Assembly: GCA_017618715.1 (NCBI GenBank)
Contig: JAFZTS010000058.1
Span: 1 to 37,752, forward strand
Source of the DNA: Bacteroidales bacterium
GTDB taxonomy: Bacteria; Bacteroidota; Bacteroidia; Bacteroidales; UBA3663
Length of the DNA: 37,752 nt
Reading direction: 5' to 3'
The notes beneath the pieces are model-generated. The model was given only the letters and a program-made list of their open reading frames with translations, was not told where the DNA came from and made no database searches. The position numbers were made by a program, and so were the translations under genes. Positions within the stretch are counted from its first letter, which is position 1. Every line of letters begins with the position of its first letter. Shown piece after piece: positions 32,030 to 37,752 of this stretch.

Positions 32030-33364
32030 TTATTGATATACCTTTCGTTTATCAACGACTCTCACGGCCTTGCCTTCGCTGACGGGGAGTGAGCCCTTAG
32101 GCACAAGCTTGACGTGTGGAGTGAGGAGGATTTCGTCCTTAAGGGCACGGCGGATACGCTTCTCAAGGTCAAGAAGGCGTGGGAAATCATCGGTGAAGAG
32201 TTCCTCAAGTTCCACTTCGACCAGCATGTTGTCGTTGTCGGCATCAGAGGTGAGCGTAATAAGATAGTTGCTGGCAAGCTCGGGGAACTGCATAAGAATC
32301 TTCTCAATCTGAATTGGGAAGATATTGACACCACGAAGCACAATCATGTCGTCGGAACGTCCTCTCATACGGTCGATACGGATGTGATTGCGTCCACAGG
32401 GACAAGTACGACCCAATACACGGGTCAGGTCACGAGTGCGATAGCGTATCAATGGCATGGCCTCACGACAAATCGAGGTGAGAATAAGCTCGCCAATCTC
32501 CCCATCGGGCACAGGCTCAAGTGTCTCTGGATCAACAATCTCAACGATATAATAATCCTCCCAGAAATGCAGACCGTTCTGTTCCTTGCATTCGAAGCCA
32601 ACGCCCGGACCGCACATTTCAGACATGCCGAACGAATTGTAGGCCTTCACGCCAAGCATATTTTCGATACGCTTGCGCTGCTCCTCAGAGTGCGGCTCGG
32701 CTCCAATGGCAAGCACCTTGAGATTAGTATCCTTCCGAGGATCGACACCCTGTTCCTGCATGACCTCGTAGATACGGGTCACATAACTGGGCACAGCATG
32801 AAGAGCTGTGGTACCAAAGTCTCGGATGAACTTGATCTGACGCAGTGTGTTGCCAGCAGCGGCAGGCACTGTCAACATACCCAAACGCTCGGCGCCATAC
32901 TGGAAGCCAAGGCCTCCAGTGAACATACCATAACCAGAAGAGTTCTGGAAGACATCCTCGGGACGCAAGCCCACCATCCATAGGTTACGAGCCACCTGAT
33001 TGGCCCACTCCTCAAGATCCTTCTGGGTGTGAAGGATAACGGTGGGATTACCCGTCGTACCACTTGAAGAATGCAGACGAACGCATTCCTTCAGGGGCAC
33101 ACAGGAAAGGCCGAATGGATAGTTCTCGCGCAAGTCCTGCTTGGTGGTGAATGGAAGTTTGCGAACATCGGCCACGCAGGTGATGCTGTCGGGCGTGATG
33201 CCGGCCTCTTCAAAACGCTGCTTATAAATGGGATTCTTCATGCAGCGTGCAATGGTGTCCTTCAGACGCTCGACCTGCAGCGCCTCGATTTGCTCACGTG
33301 TCATGCATTCGTGTTCCTGGTCAAAGAACTCGCATGAATTATCGGGTACGGGGAATTTGCTCAT
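32030..33364 (-). CDS. Phenylacetate-CoA ligase-like enzyme (first paralogue)
   Basis: I start at ATG 33364 (444 aa). A 27-residue extension to 33445 would be Ser/Glu/Tyr-rich sequence read from the 9-bp array. Motifs are SSSGTTGNPTVILHT (phosphate loop), NSFGMSEMCGPGVGFECKE, IRYRTRDLTRVLG, a Cys knuckle (CPCGRNHIRIDR), RGVNIFPIQIEK and a late Lys in SEGKAVRVVDK. It activates an arylacetate with ATP and CoA. It differs clearly from the second ligase, so the two may handle different aryl acids such as phenyl-, 4-hydroxyphenyl- or indoleacetate. Confidence 0.87.
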   Translation of the reverse strand: MSKFPVPDNSCEFFDQEHECMTREQIEALQVERLKDTIARCMKNPIYKQRFEEAGITPDSITCVADVRKLPFTTKQDLRENYPFGLSCVPLKECVRLHSSSGTTGNPTVILHTQKDLEEWANQVARNLWMVGLRPEDVFQNSSGYGMFTGGLGFQYGAERLGMLTVPAAAGNTLRQIKFIRDFGTTALHAVPSYVTRIYEVMQEQGVDPRKDTNLKVLAIGAEPHSEEQRKRIENMLGVKAYNSFGMSEMCGPGVGFECKEQNGLHFWEDYYIVEIVDPETLEPVPDGEIGELILTSICREAMPLIRYRTRDLTRVLGRTCPCGRNHIRIDRMRGRSDDMIVLRGVNIFPIQIEKILMQFPELASNYLITLTSDADNDNMLVEVELEELFTDDFPRLLDLEKRIRRALKDEILLTPHVKLVPKGSLPVSEGKAVRVVDKRKVYQ

Positions 33365-33379
33365 CTTGTTTTTGTTTGG

Positions 33380-33424
33380 GTTTTCAGAGAACTCGGAGTT
33401 ATCGGAGTATTCAGAGTACTCCGA
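33380..33424. repeat. 9-bp TCnGAnnnC tandem array in front of the first PaaK-like gene
   Basis: On the minus strand five exact 9-bp units read TCGGAGTAC, TCTGAATAC, TCCGATAAC, TCCGAGTTC, TCTGAAAAC. The array lies in the gap between the iorB stop (33445) and ATG 33364, 15 nt before it. In frame it would read as a Ser-Glu-Tyr-like repeat. Confidence 0.85.
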
Positions 33425-33444
33425 GTGATTACAGGAATAAAACA

Positions 33445-34020
33445 CTAGCCGACAGCAGCGACGCCTGCATCGAAGGCCTTGAGGTTTGCTTCGACAATAG
33501 CCTCGCCCTTACGCTCGAAAACACGAGCCACGGCACTGCGAAGCTCATCGGTCGAAAGGATACCGATATAGGGAGCTGCCATGCCAAGAAGTACGACGTT
33601 GGCCGAACGAACCGTAGCCACTTCCTTGGCAATCTGCTCAATGTCGAGTTTGGCCACCTTGGGAAGCTTGGCCAATTCAGCATCGATAGCCGAAGACTCG
33701 GGATAGTTAGGGATGTTGACAAACGACTGACTGGAGGTAACAATGGCGCCATCCTTACTAAGATAAGGCAGATAACGCAGAGCCTCCATCGGTTCCATCG
33801 AAATGATGACATCGGCCTCACCCATCGGGATGAGATCGGAATAGATAGTATCGGTCGAGAGACGCAGATTCGACTGCACATCTCCTCCACGCTGGCTCAT
33901 GCCATGCACTTCGGCTTGCTTCAGATTCAAACCTGCTGCAGTGGCCGCCTCACCTATGATAGTTGCAATGGAGAGGATACCTTGTCCACCCACACCGCAA
34001 AGGATAATGTCTTTCTTCAT
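33445..34020 (-). CDS. iorB: Indolepyruvate:ferredoxin oxidoreductase, beta subunit
   Basis: The 191-aa protein is the gamma-domain-type subunit of the 2-oxoacid:ferredoxin oxidoreductase family: MKKDIILCGVGGQGILSIAT at the N-terminus, HGMSQRGGDVQSNLRL and MEPMEALRYLPYL. It pairs with IorA, whose stop lies 6 nt upstream, to convert arylpyruvates and CoA to arylacetyl-CoA, CO2 and reduced ferredoxin, or the reverse. The 80-nt gap to the next gene is largely the 9-bp array. Confidence 0.92.
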   Translation of the reverse strand: MKKDIILCGVGGQGILSIATIIGEAATAAGLNLKQAEVHGMSQRGGDVQSNLRLSTDTIYSDLIPMGEADVIISMEPMEALRYLPYLSKDGAIVTSSQSFVNIPNYPESSAIDAELAKLPKVAKLDIEQIAKEVATVRSANVVLLGMAAPYIGILSTDELRSAVARVFERKGEAIVEANLKAFDAGVAAVG

Positions 34021-34026
34021 AATATA

Positions 34027-35637
34027 TTATTGTTTGCGCGCGGCAGCCTTCTGACGTGCATGACGTGCCAATGTCTGAATACATTCACGACGCGGGATGA
34101 TGACCGAAACATCGGGATAGGCAATCTCTTCGCGAATCATCTCCTTGATTTGCTCCACTTTGGTAGGCTGAGGAACAATGACACGAACATGTGCCGGATC
34201 GACACCAAGGGCTACACAAATGGCTTCGTACTTGCTGGTTCCTGCCGAATCCTGTCCACCTGTCATGCCCGTTGTGAGATTGTCACTGATGACTACCACG
34301 ATGTTCGAATGGTCGTTGACTGCATCGAGTAATCCGGTCATGCCCGAATGCGTGAAAGTGGAGTCGCCAATAATAGCCAAAGAAGGATGAACGCCTGCAT
34401 CGGCGGCACCCTTGGCCATAGTAATTGAAGCGCCCATATCCACACAAGAGTCGATAGCAGTAAATGGAGGCAAAGCACCGAGGGTATAGCATCCGATATC
34501 GCCAAAGACACGCGCCTTGTCGCCAAACTCTGCTACCACTTCGCGAATGGCATTATATACATCACGATGACCACAGCCTTGGCAGAACTGAGGCGGACGA
34601 CCAGCAAGCACAGGGCTTGGATCAAATACCCTATTGCTCTCTACCCCAAGGGCCTTGGCTACGTTGTCAGGATTGAGCTCGCCTGCACGGGGAAGGTCCC
34701 CAGTCAATCGTCCATAGACAGGATAATCTGCTCCAAGCATACCACGAACAAGTTCCTCAACCACCGGCTGACCATCCTCTACAACCAGAAGATTCTCCGA
34801 AACAGCAGCGAGAGCAACGATGTCCTTCTCAGGAAGAGGATACTGCGAAACCTTGAGGACGTTCATCTTGTTGCCCACGGCCTCTTTTACATAATTGTAA
34901 CCTATACCGCAGCAGATGACACCGGTCTTATTGTCGGGTTCGTCTTCGCAAAGCTCCAACCGATTGAAGTCACTTTCAGCAGCTGCTTCGGCGATGACCG
35001 GCTGTTTCTCGATAAGCGCCGAATACTGACGTTTGGCATTGCCAGGGAGAAGTACCCAGTGCGTACGGTCGGTCTCGGGGCTAAGGGCATTCTCCTCCTT
35101 CGGTTCATGTATTTCGACAGCGGCACGGGAGTGTGCCAAACGTGTTACCACACGCATCAGCACAGGTTCCTTGAGACGCTCGCTCAGGGCAAACGCCTCC
35201 TCCATCATATCGTAAGCCTCCTGCTGATTCGATGGCTCGAAAACGGGTATCATTGCAAACTTGCCATAGAAGCGCGAATCCTGTTCGTTCTGACTGGAAT
35301 GCATCGAAGGGTCGTCGGCTGCCAAAACGATTAGACCGCCATTACAACCAGTGATGGCCGAATTAACGAAAGCATCTGCACAGACATTCATGCCGACGTG
35401 CTTCATGCAGACCAACGCACGCTTACCTGCGTAGGACATGCCAAGAGCAGCCTCCATCGCCGTCTTCTCATTGGTACACCAGCGTGAATGAACATTGCGT
35501 TCGCGGGCCAACTTATCGCCCTGTATGAACTCCGTGATTTCTGTAGATGGGGTGCCCGGATAAGCATATACACCAGAGAGTCCTGCATGCAATGCACCCA
35601 AAGCGATAGCCTCATCACCTAATAAAAGCCTTTTCAT
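34027..35637 (-). CDS. iorA: Indolepyruvate:ferredoxin oxidoreductase, alpha subunit, without ferredoxin domain
   Basis: The 536-aa subunit has the pyrimidine-binding domain at the N-terminus (GVYAYPGTPSTEITEFIQ, RWCTNEKTAMEAALGMSYAG) and the TPP domain near residues 380-470 (GDIGCYTLGALPP, then IIGDSTFTHSGMTGLLDAVN with the GD...N metal motif). Many IorA proteins continue for 60-100 residues with a two-cluster ferredoxin domain. This one stops after IIPRRECIQTLARHARQ and has no CxxCxxC motif, so electrons must go to a separate carrier. It is the first gene of the operon, with a promoter at 35682-35713. Confidence 0.9.
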   Translation of the reverse strand: MKRLLLGDEAIALGALHAGLSGVYAYPGTPSTEITEFIQGDKLARERNVHSRWCTNEKTAMEAALGMSYAGKRALVCMKHVGMNVCADAFVNSAITGCNGGLIVLAADDPSMHSSQNEQDSRFYGKFAMIPVFEPSNQQEAYDMMEEAFALSERLKEPVLMRVVTRLAHSRAAVEIHEPKEENALSPETDRTHWVLLPGNAKRQYSALIEKQPVIAEAAAESDFNRLELCEDEPDNKTGVICCGIGYNYVKEAVGNKMNVLKVSQYPLPEKDIVALAAVSENLLVVEDGQPVVEELVRGMLGADYPVYGRLTGDLPRAGELNPDNVAKALGVESNRVFDPSPVLAGRPPQFCQGCGHRDVYNAIREVVAEFGDKARVFGDIGCYTLGALPPFTAIDSCVDMGASITMAKGAADAGVHPSLAIIGDSTFTHSGMTGLLDAVNDHSNIVVVISDNLTTGMTGGQDSAGTSKYEAICVALGVDPAHVRVIVPQPTKVEQIKEMIREEIAYPDVSVIIPRRECIQTLARHARQKAAARKQ

Positions 35638-35681
35638 ATAAAATATGTTTATTTAAAAGGTAAATTGGTTTCAATTGGGCG

Positions 35682-35713
35682 CAAAGATAATCATTTTTTT
35701 AGGATTTACGAAA
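35682..35713 (-). promoter_or_regulatory. Promoter of the ior/paaK operon
   Basis: TATCTTTG on the minus strand (35682-35689) with TTTC (35710-35713) exactly 20 nt upstream, about 44 nt before the iorA ATG. Confidence 0.65.
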
Positions 35714-35751
35714 ATTTCCTTGCTATTTTTTTGTCATTTTTGTTTTTTTTG

Positions 35752-35759
35752 TATATTTG
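35752..35759 (+). promoter_or_regulatory. -7 box of the thioesterase gene
   Basis: TATATTTG, 41 nt before ATG 35801, with T-rich sequence containing TTTG at 35730-35733 (18 nt away). It is divergent from the iorA promoter. Confidence 0.6.
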
Positions 35760-35800
35760 CGTCGAAAAATCATGTTTATCACTCAAAAAACAATACTGAA

Positions 35801-36214
35801 ATGACTCTTTTAGAACGACTCAACAAGACCGATCGCTATGCGAAATCCAACGGAATCCAACTCACTGAAATCCGTGAAGGGTACGCCAAGGCGGAAATGA
35901 CCGTCGAAGAGCGACACCTCAATGGAGGTAACGTATGCCAGGGTGGTGCAATCTTCACACTGGCCGACCTCGCTATCGCCGCCGTGATGAATTCTCACGG
36001 ACAGCTTACCTTTGGTATCGAGAACCAAGTGACTTACGTCTCGTCGGGCCTCTTGGGCGATCATCTCATCGCCGAAGCTATCGAGACAGTCAACCACAAG
36101 AAGATTCCTTTTGCGACAGTCACTGTAAGGAAATCGACGGGCGAAATCGTAGCCTCCTGCACCGCCCTCGCCTATCGCAAACAGGCGCCCATGGAGTATG
36201 ATGCACTCATGTAA
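35801..36214 (+). CDS. PaaI-type hotdog thioesterase
   Basis: ATG 35801 gives 137 aa; the frame is open upstream but the promoter lies there. The hotdog signature is NGGNVCQGGAIFTLADLAIA, with the Gly-Gly-Ala-Asp pattern of the PaaI/YdiI branch, followed by VTYVSSGLLGDHLIAEA. Such enzymes cleave aryl- or hydroxyaryl-acyl-CoA esters in the cytoplasm. Lying head-to-head with the IorAB-PaaK operon, it probably releases arylacetates or rescues CoA from stalled arylacetyl-CoA; that link is inferred from position. Confidence 0.86.
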   Translation: MTLLERLNKTDRYAKSNGIQLTEIREGYAKAEMTVEERHLNGGNVCQGGAIFTLADLAIAAVMNSHGQLTFGIENQVTYVSSGLLGDHLIAEAIETVNHKKIPFATVTVRKSTGEIVASCTALAYRKQAPMEYDALM

Positions 36215-36258
36215 ATATCATTAACAATACTTACAATTCATTAATCCCGTAAAAAACT

Positions 36259-37752
36259 ATGAATATGGAAAAACTGAAGCAATGGGGCCCGATGTCAATC
36301 CTAATTGCCCTCTCGGCAACCGGTACTGGTAACGCAGCCGACGTGCAAATCGGCAATTTCTATTACTCTGCACCTAATGGTATAGCATTCATTTGGGCAG
36401 ATGAGGCTGCCTTTGTCATTGACCCTCTCTTAGGCGAGAATCGTCGCACGGCAATTCTGTTCGAAGATCGGTCGGAAGGCTTTGCACAAGCTCATCTGGC
36501 CAATGATTACAATGCAGGGATCTGTGCACCCGACGACAGTTACCACCGTATGGTGCTTGAACTGAGCAACAACCATCTGATTGAATATGAATGGGCGCGT
36601 GTTGGAGATGCAGCCGTGGGGCGTATGATAGCCGACCATGCCGACGCAATAACTTTCGATCTCTCAAAGAACTGGCCGGGGTTCACAAGCCACTATTCAA
36701 GAATCGATGACGGTATTCAAGGCAAGGCTCAAAAAACTGGAGAGGAAGTCGTTTGGCGAATGATGACAAACTGTCAAATATCCTCATTTGATGGCCAGAG
36801 TGTCACCTATAATATCAATGACTACACACGCCCCATGCGTTTCGTGGCAGGTTTCGGTGAATTGCCTGACATGGATACGGTTGACCAATTGATTGAAATG
36901 GCAGCAGCCGCATACGAGGCACATCGGCCAAAGGCCATAGCTCCATCGGGCGACGTGATTGGAGCAATGACCAACAACCTGAACAATACTCGGCTCTATT
37001 GCAGCGATGAACACATTACGTTCATCCCCGTGTCACGTTCATTCGGTGTAAAGAATGCCAACCAAGGCCCGATATTTTTATGGGATAGTTTCTTCAACGG
37101 ACTAATGGCCACTTACGGAAACCCAGAGATGGCCAAAGCAACATTCCGTGCAGTACTGAATGGAGCGTTACCCAATGGCATGATCGGAAACGTCAGACAC
37201 TGGTCGATGGGCGACAGCAAGGGCAATTCCCAGCCGCCCGTAGGTTCCATGTGTATTTGGCGTTCTCACCTTTTACGCCCGGACCTTGACTTCCTCCGTG
37301 AAGCATATCCTGTGTTGAAGGCATGGAATGCCTGGTGGATGAAGTACCGTAACCCCAAGAAAAACGGGTTGCTGGCATGGGGCGCCGATAACGGAAGCCT
37401 GCAGATAGCGATGTATGAGACGGGCTGGGACGATACGCCTCATTTCCAAGGGGCTAAGATGGTTGGGAAAACCATGAATGTCTATGCTGTTGATCTTTGT
37501 GCTCTATGGGCTATGGATTGCCACTATTTATCACTCATTGCAATGGCCATAGGCGATAAGGAAGCTGCTGCCCAACATCAAAGCGATGCCGACGAGATGA
37601 ACAAACGTATCAACGAGTACTTATGGAACGAAGAACTTGGCATTTATTGCAGTCGCTTCTTCGATAATGAAGACGGCTCGCGAGGCGCTTTCCTCACAAA
37701 GCTGGCTCCATTGAATTTCTATCCGCTCATCTCGGGTGCCGCTGACGAAGAA
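36259..37752 (+). CDS. GH63/MGH1-like glycoside hydrolase, 3' end outside window
   Basis: The frame from ATG 36259 is open for 498 codons to the window edge. A weak signal peptide may be present (MSILIALSATGTGNAA, cut before DVQ). From about residue 265 the (alpha/alpha)6 barrel of clan GH-G appears: NQGPIFLWDSFFNGLMATYG with the Asp position of the catalytic acid, then AKATFRAVLNGALPNGMIGN, ETGWDDTPHF and MNVYAVDLCALWAMDCHYL. These match bacterial GH63/MGH1-like enzymes acting on alpha-glucosides or mannosylglycerate-type substrates. The catalytic base lies beyond the window. It follows the thioesterase by 44 nt. Confidence 0.78.
   Translation, partial: MNMEKLKQWGPMSILIALSATGTGNAADVQIGNFYYSAPNGIAFIWADEAAFVIDPLLGENRRTAILFEDRSEGFAQAHLANDYNAGICAPDDSYHRMVLELSNNHLIEYEWARVGDAAVGRMIADHADAITFDLSKNWPGFTSHYSRIDDGIQGKAQKTGEEVVWRMMTNCQISSFDGQSVTYNINDYTRPMRFVAGFGELPDMDTVDQLIEMAAAAYEAHRPKAIAPSGDVIGAMTNNLNNTRLYCSDEHITFIPVSRSFGVKNANQGPIFLWDSFFNGLMATYGNPEMAKATFRAVLNGALPNGMIGNVRHWSMGDSKGNSQPPVGSMCIWRSHLLRPDLDFLREAYPVLKAWNAWWMKYRNPKKNGLLAWGADNGSLQIAMYETGWDDTPHFQGAKMVGKTMNVYAVDLCALWAMDCHYLSLIAMAIGDKEAAAQHQSDADEMNKRINEYLWNEELGIYCSRFFDNEDGSRGAFLTKLAPLNFYPLISGAADEE

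Noticed and set aside
30124..33424. Repeat arrays as CRISPR
   Set aside because: Units are 9-10 bp with spacers of 3 nt or none, far too short for CRISPR, and no cas genes are present.
32114..34332. Long plus-strand frames (32114-32983 and 33247-34332) opposite paaK and ior genes
   Set aside because: Their codons mirror well-supported minus-strand enzymes and encode no known motif.

Overview
The window reads as a chromosome segment of a member of the Bacteroidota, most likely a Bacteroidales/Prevotella-like gut or oral anaerobe. This rests on repeated TAnnTTTG -7 boxes with a TTTG-type -33 element 20 nt upstream, near-absence of Shine-Dalgarno sequences, and family content: a PL10-CE8 pectinase, a FISUMP-like surface protein beside a T9SS-tail-like protein, an ECF sigma factor paired with a membrane-anchored beta-barrel protein, IorAB/PaaK genes, rubrerythrin, and a pncB/pncA pair. 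I see no rRNA, tRNA, insertion sequence, prophage or CRISPR array. Genus assignment is inference only.

Layout. 1-1354 (-): 5' part of a secreted pectate lyase/pectin methylesterase. 1514-3838 (+): Nudix hydrolase, HAD phosphatase and a shortened type-B carboxylesterase, converging on glnA (3780-5288, -), whose terminator lies inside the esterase coding end. 5559-11006 (+): an SDR epimerase, a type II pantothenate-kinase-like protein, a secreted esterase, a Y-family DNA polymerase, a membrane-anchored esterase and a short YolD-like protein. 11074-12944 (-): beta-barrel/anti-sigma-like protein and ECF sigma factor. 13058-15500 (-): lipoprotein glutathione peroxidase, CPBP protease and BASS transporter. 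15581-16906 (-): DUF389 membrane protein.

17215-17679 (+): Hsp20, with a perfect Shine-Dalgarno and a strong terminator. 17916-23636 (+): a long co-directional run (orphan 87-aa protein, internally deleted aldo/keto reductase, LysE exporter, beta-carbonic anhydrase, outer-membrane protein, Bcp peroxiredoxin, HD hydrolase, PncB, PncA). Rubrerythrin (-) and a GNAT acetyltransferase (+) are divergent at 24.3 kb, followed by a secreted CMD-cupin protein and a hypothetical protein. 26677-28499 (-): a duplicated FISUMP-like protein and its T9SS-tail-like partner.

28791-35637 (-): a six-gene arylpyruvate/arylacetate operon in the order iorA, iorB, paaK-like 1, ACT protein, paaK-like 2, aminotransferase. 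It has a consensus promoter, a rho-independent terminator, and a divergent PaaI-type thioesterase (35801-36214, +). The window ends in a GH63/MGH1-like glycoside hydrolase.

The most unusual signal is not a gene. Several gaps inside co-directional gene runs are filled by short tandem arrays with a 9-10 bp (once 7 bp) period, ending a few to about 30 nt before the next start codon. Two pairs recur at distant loci: CTATAGnnn arrays at 20.6 and 30.1 kb, and a 24-nt near-identical segment directly in front of the start codons at 21850 and 31945. I found no described system that explains them.
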